Of a stretch of DNA of 7,858 nt, positions 1 to 7,165 are shown one piece after another. The stretch lies in NCBI GenBank assembly GCA_016199905.1, contig JACQFU010000042.1:1-7858 (forward strand). The letters run 5' to 3'. Source of the DNA: Candidatus Wallbacteria bacterium. GTDB taxonomy: Bacteria > Muiribacteriota > UBA6191 > JACPRK01. The translations under genes were made by a program, and so were the position numbers. Each line of letters begins with the position of its first letter. Position 1 is the first letter of the stretch. Under the pieces are notes generated by a model that searched no databases, had not been told where the DNA came from, and worked only from the letters and a program-made list of their open reading frames with translations.

Positions 1-3000
1 GCGCCAGCTCGTCGTCGAGGCCCCCGAGGGCGAGGTCGCGGCCACGGTGTAGGCCTCGCCGGCCGTGGCCTGAAGCTCGAAGTAGTCGACGTCTCGAACC
101 GGGAAGATCTCGCCCGGCTTCGGGGCGCCGCCGATCGCGACGGCGTCGGCGGCTGTGGTGTCCTGGGCGCGGTCGGGACGATCGTCGGTGGGCGACAACC
201 GGGAAGGATCGACGATCCGCCGGACCCGGTTGGCGAGCGTCTCGGCCACGTAGAGAACCCCGGCACGCGCGGGCGCCGGATCGGCCGAGATGCCTGAGGG
301 GCCTGCCAATCGCGCCTCCAGGGCCGGGCCTCCGTCGCCTGGACTTGCCAGGTCGCCGGCCCCCGCGATGCGTCGCACGGTTCGAGTGGCGCCGGTTCCG
401 TCTACCCGCCAGAGCTTGCCGGATGACGCATCCGTCATCAAGAGCGAACCGGTCGCGCGATCGATCTCGAGTCCGTCCAGATCCTGAAAGGTCACGTCCG
501 TGGCAGTCGACCCGTCCGCCGGCAACCCCACTCCGCCTCCGGCGACCACGCTGCTGGTGCGCGTCGCACGATTGAATTCGGTGATCGTTCGGTCCCCCCC
601 GGGCGCCGCGCCGACAAAGGCGACCCGCGACGCGTCTATTCGCACTCCCCTTGGACTTGCCGCAACGGCCGGCAGACCGGGAACCGTTCCAGACAGCACG
701 GCCACGCGGTTCGCGCTCTGCAAGCTCGCCAGCACTTCGCCTGCGGGCCCGGCGGCCACCCGGTAGGGGACCTGGGCTGTGTCGAGCCCCGGCGTGGACG
801 TGATGTCGCCGGAGCTCGCCTCGACTCTCCGCACGGCTTCATTGAGATTGGATGCATACAACGGGTCCAACGAGTCCGCAATGAACAGATCGCCGCCGGG
901 CGAAAGCGCCAGGCCGGTGGGACTGAAGAGGCTCGCCTGCGCCGCCGGCCCGCCGTCTCCGAACCGTCCTCGGCCGGATCGGCCTCCGGCGAAGGTGCGG
1001 ATCAGCCCCGTGCCCAGGTCGACCTCTCGAACGCGGCCGGCCTCGGCGATGTAGAGCTTGCCTTCTGCCGTGGCGGCCACGTCTGTTGGCGAGTCGAGCG
1101 AGGCCGCGGCCGCGGCGCCCCCGTCGCCGGCGGAAGCTTGGCGGTCCGTGCCGGCCACCGTGTCGATCAGCGCCGTCGCCGGACCCGCGACGATCGGGAT
1201 GTCCTGTCGGAGCTCGTTGTTGGTCTCGAAGGCCTCGCGCACTGCGTTGGCCGGATCGGCCTGCGCGACCACGGTCAACGTCACAGGCACCCGGGTGGGC
1301 GGGATCGTCAGTGCCATCGGACGCGCAGCCGTCGCCAGAGGAGCCAGGGAAGGGAAGGTGAGCACCTCGGTCAACGCATGGCTCAAGAGCAAACGGACCT
1401 GGAATGGCCCGCTTTCCATCGTGCCGTCGTTGGCGACCGCCAGATCGATGGAGATGCGATCGGAGGTCGTCGGGGCGGACGTGGTGGCCGACAGCGCCGA
1501 GACTCGAAGGTCCGGTCCGGCCGGGCCCGTGCGGAACACGATCGAGTCGTTTGCGATGGAGCGCAGCGAACCGCCTCCGCGGTCTGTGGCGTTGAGCAGC
1601 TGCGCCCGATTCAGGCCGTCCAGGACGGCGCTGCCGTCGGCGAAGTTTACGGGGTAGACGGCCCGGTAAGTCGTGTCGTCGATTCGAGTCATGGGGATTC
1701 CGTCGGGGTTGGCGCGATCTCGCGGTTCGAATCGAAACGACGGCGCGGTCTGTATCGGTTCGGAGAAGGTCGCCGTGATGCTCAGATCCCCAGACCTCAC
1801 GACGGGAAGACTCGAAGGACCCGTCGAGTAGCCGAGCGAAGCGCGAAGGTCTCCGTGGACCGAAACCGCCTCGTCCTGCGGAAAATCGTTGTCGGCCTCG
1901 CGGGCCTCGTCCACCTCTTGCAACGGGTCGACGGCGATCTGCAGGTCGTAAGAGCCCAGTCCCTCGGGGTCGGTCAGCGACAGATGCACCGTCACTCGTG
2001 TGCCTCGCAGGTCCAGAGACTGCGCCAGGCCAATCCCCAGGAACTGAGCCAACCCTACTCGCAGATCCGGCTTGTCCAGCCGCACTTCGCGGTTCACCAG
2101 ACGACGCACGCGTCCCGAAGAACCGTCGGAGATGTAGAGAGTGCCGTCGGCGGTCAGCGCCAGCGCTCCGGGGCCGGGGTCGCTGAACCCTGCCAGCGAC
2201 GGCGAACAGCCATCTCCGGCGAACCTGGTCTCCCCGTCGCCTGCCACGGCCTGCAGCCGTCCGCCCTGCAGCACGCGAAGGACTCTGTAGTTCTGCGCCA
2301 ACGCGTCCGGATCGCGGGGCGCGAGCGGCTTTCCCAGGGAAATGTAAACTTCGCCCCTCTGAGAGACCGCGAGTCCCAGAGGGTCGGCCAGAAGCGTTGT
2401 GACCGTCGTGACGCGCGCGCCTGCCACGCGTCGAAGTCGCGCTCCGGCCGAACCCGATGGCCGGTCGGTGTAGTAGAGGTCGGTGGTCGTGGCGGCGAAG
2501 CGAGGCTCCGAGTCCAGGCGCGCCGCGGTTGCCAGGATGCTCTCGGAGAGCGAGTTCTGGCCGCCGCCCACAACGGTCCGGATGTTCCCCTGCGCGTCGA
2601 TCTCTCGGATGCGATATCGGGATCCGGGCGCCACCTCCGAGACGAAGACGGCGCCCTCGGAGGATGCCGCGAGTCCGAGAGGCCCGTCCAGGCTCGCCTG
2701 GATCGCGGGCACTCCTTCCGCGGTGTTCTCGGAACCCTGGCCTGCGATCGCCGTCAGCCGACTCCCGGACACTCGGAACAGGAGCTTGTGCTCGGCCTCG
2801 GCGATGAGCAGCCGGCCTCCGGAGTCGAAGGCGACGCCGGTGACACTGTACGTACTGCCGAGGCACGACAGGGCTGCGAGATCCCCATCGGCCGGCGCGG
2901 GACACGGCGTCTGCGAGTCCGGAATCCCGGCCGTTCCCGCAACCAACTCGAGAAGGCGACCCCCATAGCTGTCCGTTGCCGGAGAAGAGGACGCGATGCG

Positions 3001-3261
3001 GTAGACCTGCTCGCCGACCGTGACGAGGATGGCCCCGTCGGGTGCTGCGGCCAGCGCGCCGCCCAGGCTGAAGTCGGCGTGCCGCGCAGCCGTGCCCGTC
3101 GCCGGGGCCAAGTCCCTGCCGCCGCCTGCGAAGGTTTCGAGGACGGCTGCAGTCCTCGTGATTTGCGCGCCCGCCGGCGCTACTGCCAGCAGAGAAACGA
3201 GCAGCCCGACAGCGGCGCCGCCACCTTTTCCGGTCAAGAATTCCAGTCGACTCCACCACAT
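1..3261 (-). CDS. Secreted NHL-propeller / CARDB multidomain protein (3' end outside window)
   Basis: This frame on the minus strand is open for 1087 codons to the window edge, with no stop seen. Residues 1-33 form a Sec signal peptide: start MWWSRLEF, a hydrophobic run AVGLLVSLLAVAP, and probable cleavage after AGA before Q. Residues about 40-390 are an NHL-type beta-propeller with repeated vaG-GdGg and LyIsD/LfIaE strands. About 395-465 is CARDB-like, ending in EADNDF. About 470-576 is Ig-like (SITATFSEP). About 578-690 is a clear CARDB domain ending ETNNE. About 695-1020 is a second NHL propeller with three GDGG(P/A)A motifs and LYIAEAGRVREVD. About 1031-1087 resembles a PPC domain (VDYFELQATAGEAYTV). 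NHL propellers usually bind ligands or proteins, and CARDB and PPC domains are typical of exported proteins, so a surface or extracellular role is likely but the substrate is unknown. The start at 3261 has a GGTGGA ribosome-binding-like sequence and gives a normal signal peptide. In-frame ATGs at 3291 and 3324 are alternatives. Confidence 0.92.
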   Translation of the reverse strand, partial: MWWSRLEFLTGKGGGAAVGLLVSLLAVAPAGAQITRTAAVLETFAGGGRDLAPATGTAARHADFSLGGALAAAPDGAILVTVGEQVYRIASSSPATDSYGGRLLELVAGTAGIPDSQTPCPAPADGDLAALSCLGSTYSVTGVAFDSGGRLLIAEAEHKLLFRVSGSRLTAIAGQGSENTAEGVPAIQASLDGPLGLAASSEGAVFVSEVAPGSRYRIREIDAQGNIRTVVGGGQNSLSESILATAARLDSEPRFAATTTDLYYTDRPSGSAGARLRRVAGARVTTVTTLLADPLGLAVSQRGEVYISLGKPLAPRDPDALAQNYRVLRVLQGGRLQAVAGDGETRFAGDGCSPSLAGFSDPGPGALALTADGTLYISDGSSGRVRRLVNREVRLDKPDLRVGLAQFLGIGLAQSLDLRGTRVTVHLSLTDPEGLGSYDLQIAVDPLQEVDEAREADNDFPQDEAVSVHGDLRASLGYSTGPSSLPVVRSGDLSITATFSEPIQTAPSFRFEPRDRANPDGIPMTRIDDTTYRAVYPVNFADGSAVLDGLNRAQLLNATDRGGGSLRSIANDSIVFRTGPAGPDLRVSALSATTSAPTTSDRISIDLAVANDGTMESGPFQVRLLLSHALTEVLTFPSLAPLATAARPMALTIPPTRVPVTLTVVAQADPANAVREAFETNNELRQDIPIVAGPATALIDTVAGTDRQASAGDGGAAAAASLDSPTDVAATAEGKLYIAEAGRVREVDLGTGLIRTFAGGRSGRGRFGDGGPAAQASLFSPTGLALSPGGDLFIADSLDPLYASNLNEAVRRVEASSGDITSTPGLDTAQVPYRVAAGPAGEVLASLQSANRVAVLSGTVPGLPAVAASPRGVRIDASRVAFVGAAPGGDRTITEFNRATRTSSVVAGGGVGLPADGSTATDVTFQDLDGLEIDRATGSLLMTDASSGKLWRVDGTGATRTVRRIAGAGDLASPGDGGPALEARLAGPSGISADPAPARAGVLYVAETLANRVRRIVDPSRLSPTDDRPDRAQDTTAADAVAIGGAPKPGEIFPVRDVDYFELQATAGEAYTVAATSPSGASTTSWR

Positions 3262-3397
3262 GCCGATTCCACCGCCGGCCCCTCTGCCCATTTGCCGTGC
3301 GCAAGACTCTACACGAATTCGCATCGACCTTGAACGGCTCGCTCGCCCTCGAAATTGGAGACCTGCGGTGTATATAAGGATGCTCCGCCAAGAAGAC
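3262..3397. promoter_or_regulatory. Divergent intergenic region with TATATAAG island
   Basis: This is the gap between the two divergent genes and should hold both promoters. The only AT-rich element is TATATAAG at 3371-3378. On the plus strand TATAAG (3373-3378) matches the sigma-70 -10 consensus at 5 of 6 bases. It would place the transcript start near 3385, about a dozen bases before the ATG at 3398, which leaves room for the purine-rich AAGAAG just upstream of that ATG. No convincing -35 box is visible at the right spacing. The TATATA core is palindromic, so it could also serve the minus-strand gene. An 8-base palindrome CGAATTCG lies at 3314-3321, with no assigned role. The call rests on position and base composition; the exact boxes are uncertain. 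Confidence 0.3.
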
Positions 3398-6397
3398 ATG
3401 AGGCACACAATCAGACGCGATCGGCGTCCCGGGGCCGCGAGGGCGACGCTGGCAACGATGCTGGCATTGCTGCTTCTGCCTGCCGCGCTTCGAGCGGACT
3501 CGCAGGGCGGAAGCTACGCAAGAGCTCGCGCCGAAGAGCTGGCAGGCAACTTCGCAAAGGCGGCGCCGCTCTACGACGCGGCGCGCACGGAGAGCCCGAC
3601 GAGCTGCATCGCGATCCTCTCGCAGCAGATCACGCGGCTGGCCACCGCCGCCTCGCTAGCCACGAGCGCCGGGTTGCTCCTGGATCTCGCGGACCTCTAC
3701 CGCAATCGCGCATCCGAAGGCGACGGCCGCCGTGCTCGGGCCCGCTACGAACAGGCTTTGAAGCTGCAGCCGAAGAGCGCCCCGGCGTCGTTCTACCTGG
3801 GCAGTGTCTGCCTGGAGGAGGGGGACTTCGATGCGGCTCTGGAGGCGCTCGATTCGGCAGCCAGGCTGGTGTCGGCGGATTTCTACTACCGGACTGTCGT
3901 GGCGGAGGCCCGCGCGAGGGCGGCTGCCCGGTCGCCCGCGTGCACCGAGGGCGTGCGTTTGGCGCTGGCCGCCTCGCGCCTCGATCAAGGACACGTCGCA
4001 GAGGCCAAGAAGCAGGCCGACGAGCGCGTCAAAGCGAGTCAAGGAATCGACCGGCTCCATTGGCTCCGGTTGAAGCTGCGCGCCGACCCCGCGGCCCAGG
4101 CCGAGACCGACTGGGAGAAGAGCGGCCGAATGTTCGAAGTCGGAAACTACGAAGTCGCCCTTCAGTCCGCGGAGCTGGCGCGCCAAAGCTACGAAAAGGC
4201 CGGCTTGGAACTGCGCGTCAAGGACTGCCTGATGCGCCGCTCCTACTGCCTGGAGATGCTGGGACCGTCCAGGCGCGCCGAGGCTCTCGAGGCTTACGCC
4301 AAGGCCGCCGACTACACGGCGACCCACGCGTTCCGGGAGTCGCGCGGCTACATCCTGTGGCGACTGGCACTGCTCCTCTACCAGGACGGCAAGCCGGCCC
4401 AAGCGCGACCGAAGCTCGAAGAGTCGCTGGAACTGGCGCGGCAGACCCGCAGCGGCGAAGGAGGGCCGGCTGCGATGTGGCTCGGCACCATCGAGTGCGA
4501 GGCCGGCGAAGCGGCTCGCGCCGAAAGGCGGTTCGCCGAATCGGTGACCGCCGCCGAGCGGGGATGCAGACCCGATGAGCTGGCCGCTGCGCTGCACGCC
4601 CGGGCGGAGTGCCTGCGCCAGGCCGGGCGGCTGCCGGAGGCCATCGACCAGTTGCGCGCCGTCTGCGCTCTGGACCGGCAGCTCCAGGCGCTCAACCGCA
4701 GCGAGCTCGACTCGCGCGTCGACCTGGCCGAGCTGCTGATCGCCGCGGCCACCACGGAAGGTCTCCAGGAAGCCGGCCGGGTGCTGGAGTCGGTGCTGGC
4801 GGATGCTCGGCGCATCGAAGACGTGGCCCACCGGGCGAAGGCACTGCTGCTTCAAGGGTGGCGGTCCTGGGAAGCCGACCACGATCTGAAGGCCTTCGAA
4901 TCGCGGGTCGACGAGGCGGCGGGATTGGCGGGCGGCCCCGACGTTCGCCTGCCCAAGGCGCTGGCGCGCGCGCGCCTGCAGCTCGCTCAGGCCTACGAGC
5001 TGCGCGGAGACTACGACCGTGGGGTCCGGCAGCTGGAACTGGCCTCCTCCGTCGCGGACGCGGGACCGCGGGAGAAGCTGCAGGCGACCCTCGAGTTGGC
5101 CCGATGCCTCATCCGGCGGTCCGGGCCCGGGGATCTCGACAAGGCCGAAACGGCGCTCTGCGCTTCGTTCGGCCTGCTCTCGATCGCGGACGGCAAACCT
5201 CAACCCTGCCACTTTTCGGATGCCGACGACCTGGCAGCGGTGCTGGCCCCTCGAGACGGGATGGAGAGACTGCGTCTGGACTTCACGCAGGGCCGCGCCG
5301 AGCTGGCTTACGCCCGCGGCGCAGTTGGAGGCGCCATCCAGCTGACGGCAAGCACGACCGCTGCGCTGGCCTCGCTGCCGGGCGGCATCCTTCGGGCGCC
5401 GGTGCTGGCCAAGCTGGCGGTGTTCCTTCTCGAGGGCGGGCGCGCCCTGGATGCCGAACGCGTGGCCTCCGACGCTCTGGACCGGGCAGGCGCGGAGGGG
5501 ACCATCGACACCTTCGGATACCTGGCCGCGCGCGGACTGTCGCGCGGACAGCTCGGCAAGACGACGGACGCCGTGCGGGATCTCGATGACGCGGCCTTCC
5601 AGCTCAAGCAGTACCTGCTGGCCGTTGTGCCGGGCGGGACGGGCGTGATGGAGAGCTGGAACAGCTACCAGCAGCTCTACGACACGCTGATCTCCATCTT
5701 GCTTGCGTCGAAACAGCCTCGGAGAGCTTTCGAGCTGGTGCAGGAAAAGAACCTGCTTCTGGTCCGCCAGGGCGAGCTGTACCGCCCGTTCGGCACCGGC
5801 GATCCCGCCGTCGACGCGTACGCTGCCGGGTACCGGGCGCTGAAGGAGCGCTGGAAGACGCTGGAGACCGCGCTCTCCGCCCTTGGAGAGAACGACCCCG
5901 GTCGCGCCCAGAAACTCGAGCAGCTGCACCTGGTGCGCCAGCAGGCCTTCGAACATCTGTCGAGAGCCAATGCGCAAGAAGGGCTGCGCAACGCCGTGGT
6001 CACGCCAGACACGCTCGATCACCTGCAATCGCTGCTGCCTCGCGACACGGACCCGTTTCGGACTCGGGTCGTGCAGTACGCGTTCTTGACGCGCGCGCCC
6101 CAGCCGGCGCTGGTCACCTTCCTCATCGGCCCCGAGCGAGACGACGTCGAATCGATCTCGCTTACGCTTCCGGGGGCGGGTTCAGCCAAGACTCCCGAGG
6201 AGCTGGTGCGGTCGCTGACCCGGGACCTCGTGGGAAAAATCTGCGCGGCGCCTGCAGCCGCCGATCGGGCCTGGCGTGTCGAGGCGGGCAAGCTAGGCGA
6301 TGCCGTGCTCGCGCCAATCCTGGCGTCGCTAACGGCCAGGCGCGTGAAGCGCGTCATGATCGCGCCCGATGGACCGCTCTACAGCGTCCCTTTCTAG
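3398..6397 (+). CDS. Exported TPR-CHAT protein, truncated by in-frame amber stop (N-terminal part)
   Basis: This part encodes 999 residues. Residues 1-33 are a signal peptide: a basic start with RRDRR, the hydrophobic run LATMLALLLLPAAL, and probable cleavage after LRA before DS. Residues about 36-860 are an alpha-helical TPR array with recognisable repeats, for example ASFYLGSVCLEEGDFDAALE near 129 and a GNYEVALQSAELA unit near 250. The CHAT domain begins near 867 (VVTPDTLDHL) and runs to the motif DGPLYSVPF (991-999), where TAG ends the frame. CHAT (caspase HetF associated with TPRs) is a separase/caspase-like cysteine peptidase family; the TPRs usually sense or bind a partner. The predicted catalytic His and Cys lie beyond the stop, so this product alone should lack protease activity. 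The frame is open back to 3020, but that stretch is antisense to the divergent gene. The ATG at 3398 is preferred for its AAGAAG leader and signal peptide; ATG 3380 is an in-frame alternative. Confidence 0.88.
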   Translation: MRHTIRRDRRPGAARATLATMLALLLLPAALRADSQGGSYARARAEELAGNFAKAAPLYDAARTESPTSCIAILSQQITRLATAASLATSAGLLLDLADLYRNRASEGDGRRARARYEQALKLQPKSAPASFYLGSVCLEEGDFDAALEALDSAARLVSADFYYRTVVAEARARAAARSPACTEGVRLALAASRLDQGHVAEAKKQADERVKASQGIDRLHWLRLKLRADPAAQAETDWEKSGRMFEVGNYEVALQSAELARQSYEKAGLELRVKDCLMRRSYCLEMLGPSRRAEALEAYAKAADYTATHAFRESRGYILWRLALLLYQDGKPAQARPKLEESLELARQTRSGEGGPAAMWLGTIECEAGEAARAERRFAESVTAAERGCRPDELAAALHARAECLRQAGRLPEAIDQLRAVCALDRQLQALNRSELDSRVDLAELLIAAATTEGLQEAGRVLESVLADARRIEDVAHRAKALLLQGWRSWEADHDLKAFESRVDEAAGLAGGPDVRLPKALARARLQLAQAYELRGDYDRGVRQLELASSVADAGPREKLQATLELARCLIRRSGPGDLDKAETALCASFGLLSIADGKPQPCHFSDADDLAAVLAPRDGMERLRLDFTQGRAELAYARGAVGGAIQLTASTTAALASLPGGILRAPVLAKLAVFLLEGGRALDAERVASDALDRAGAEGTIDTFGYLAARGLSRGQLGKTTDAVRDLDDAAFQLKQYLLAVVPGGTGVMESWNSYQQLYDTLISILLASKQPRRAFELVQEKNLLLVRQGELYRPFGTGDPAVDAYAAGYRALKERWKTLETALSALGENDPGRAQKLEQLHLVRQQAFEHLSRANAQEGLRNAVVTPDTLDHLQSLLPRDTDPFRTRVVQYAFLTRAPQPALVTFLIGPERDDVESISLTLPGAGSAKTPEELVRSLTRDLVGKICAAPAAADRAWRVEAGKLGDAVLAPILASLTARRVKRVMIAPDGPLYSVPF
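6395..6397 (+). other. In-frame TAG interrupting the CHAT domain
   Basis: The codon falls directly after DGPLYSVPF and before VLTT. In CHAT domains this place commonly reads PFEAL or similar, so a Glu (GAG) or Gln (CAG) codon is expected and one base change gives TAG. The frame is identical on both sides, with no insertion or deletion. The downstream part keeps all CHAT hallmarks and has no other stop until 7118-7120. It may be a recent nonsense mutation, a sequencing or assembly error, or a read-through site. The sequence alone cannot separate these. Confidence 0.85.
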
Positions 6398-6439
6398 GTC
6401 CTCACCACCGGCTCCGCCGAAGCGCCGCTTCTCGACTCG

Positions 6440-7120
6440 ATGGAAGTTTCGTATCTGAATGCAGCCGTCGCCGTGCGCCTGGACCGCGCCGCCGCAACCC
6501 CGAAAACAGCGCCTTTCCTCGCCGCGGCCAACCCGGATGGTAGCCTGCCCAAGGCCGAGGAGGAGGTCGAGCAGATCCTGAAGTGTCTGCCTCCCGGACG
6601 CAGGGAATTGCGGATCGGTACCAAGTCCGCCGCCGACGTCGGCTGGCTCACTCGATCGCTGCAGGCCTTCGCACCGGCTCCCGGCATCTTGCACCTGGCG
6701 ACGCATGGCCAGCTGGCGGAGAACGCCTGGGACTCGAACCTCACGTTTGCCGGCGGGCCGTTGACGCTGCGGGACGTGGCGTCGCGGCTGCGCGGCCTGT
6801 TACGCGGATGGCTGGTGGTGCTCTCGGCGTGCGAGAGCGCGCGGCCGCGGGAGACACCGGGTGTGGCCACGCCGCTCGGAGGCGGCGAGCTGCTGAGCCT
6901 GGCCCGATCGTTCGCGCAGGCCGGGGCGGGCACGCTCGTCGCCTCGCTCTGGAAGGTGGACGACCGGGCGACCTCTCAGTCGATGACGGCGTTCTACAAA
7001 CAGATGCTCGCCGGAGCGGCTCCGGGGACAGCGCTGACCGCCGCAAAGAAGCAGCTGCGCAAGACCTTTCCCGATCCTTACTACTGGGCGCCGTTCGTGC
7101 TGATCGGAAGGTCTTGGTGA
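6440..7120 (+). CDS. CHAT peptidase catalytic part (C-terminal part of the interrupted gene)
   Basis: This 226-residue frame lies in the same phase as the upstream TPR gene; the open frame in fact begins right after the TAG at 6398, and 6440 is merely its first ATG. It carries the core of a CHAT peptidase. HLATHG supplies the predicted catalytic His (residue 89 here, 1103 in the joined frame). VVLSACES supplies the nucleophile Cys (131 here, 1145 joined). GTLVASLWKVDD and the closing PYYWAPFVLIG are family signatures. No Shine-Dalgarno-like sequence precedes 6440, so independent translation is doubtful; read-through or an uninterrupted true sequence would give one protein of about 1240 residues. 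Undamaged motifs and coding-like base use argue against long-standing decay. The family call is firm, but its status as a separate gene is weak. Confidence 0.75.
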   Translation: MEVSYLNAAVAVRLDRAAATPKTAPFLAAANPDGSLPKAEEEVEQILKCLPPGRRELRIGTKSAADVGWLTRSLQAFAPAPGILHLATHGQLAENAWDSNLTFAGGPLTLRDVASRLRGLLRGWLVVLSACESARPRETPGVATPLGGGELLSLARSFAQAGAGTLVASLWKVDDRATSQSMTAFYKQMLAGAAPGTALTAAKKQLRKTFPDPYYWAPFVLIGRSW

Positions 7121-7134
7121 TGGCGGTTGCCATC
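7119..7134 (+). promoter_or_regulatory. Small hairpin across the CHAT stop codon
   Basis: The arms GATGGC (7119-7124) and GCCATC (7129-7134) are perfect inverted repeats around a GGTT loop. The hairpin overlaps the TGA stop of the CHAT frame. No T-run follows, so it does not look like an intrinsic terminator. It could stabilise mRNA or affect coupling between the CHAT and FecR-like genes, but a 6-bp stem can arise by chance in GC-rich DNA. Confidence 0.2.
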
Positions 7135-7165
7135 GAGCCGGCGTGCGGTTATTGCTAAGTAGGCG

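Noticed and set aside
3314..3321. CGAATTCG palindrome as an operator
   Set aside because: It is a single 8-base palindrome with no second copy nearby, and such short sites are common by chance.
1138..3333. 731-codon open frame on the plus strand
   Set aside because: It is antisense to the NHL/CARDB gene, its translation is Arg/Gln-rich without recognisable motifs, and it is explained by G/C bias at third codon positions.
3020..3397. N-terminal extension of the CHAT frame back to ATG 3020
   Set aside because: It overlaps the divergent gene's signal peptide region and would bury the CHAT signal peptide inside the protein.
839..3406. 855-codon open frame on the minus strand
   Set aside because: It is a shadow of the NHL/CARDB gene in another frame: Arg/Gly-rich, low-complexity translation with no domain, while the overlapping frame has a signal peptide and clear NHL and CARDB motifs.
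3656..6028. 790-codon open frame on the minus strand
   Set aside because: It is antisense to the TPR region of the CHAT gene and shows no family motif; a typical shadow in GC-rich DNA.
3398..7120. Cytosolic defence system of the CRISPR type III-E or gasdermin kind
   Set aside because: CHAT and TPR domains are present, but there is no Cas, gasdermin or nuclease gene and no repeat array, and the proteins carry export signals.
7119..7134. Intrinsic terminator after the CHAT gene
   Set aside because: The stem is only 6 bp and no T-run follows; the next gene starts 45 bases on and is probably in the same operon.
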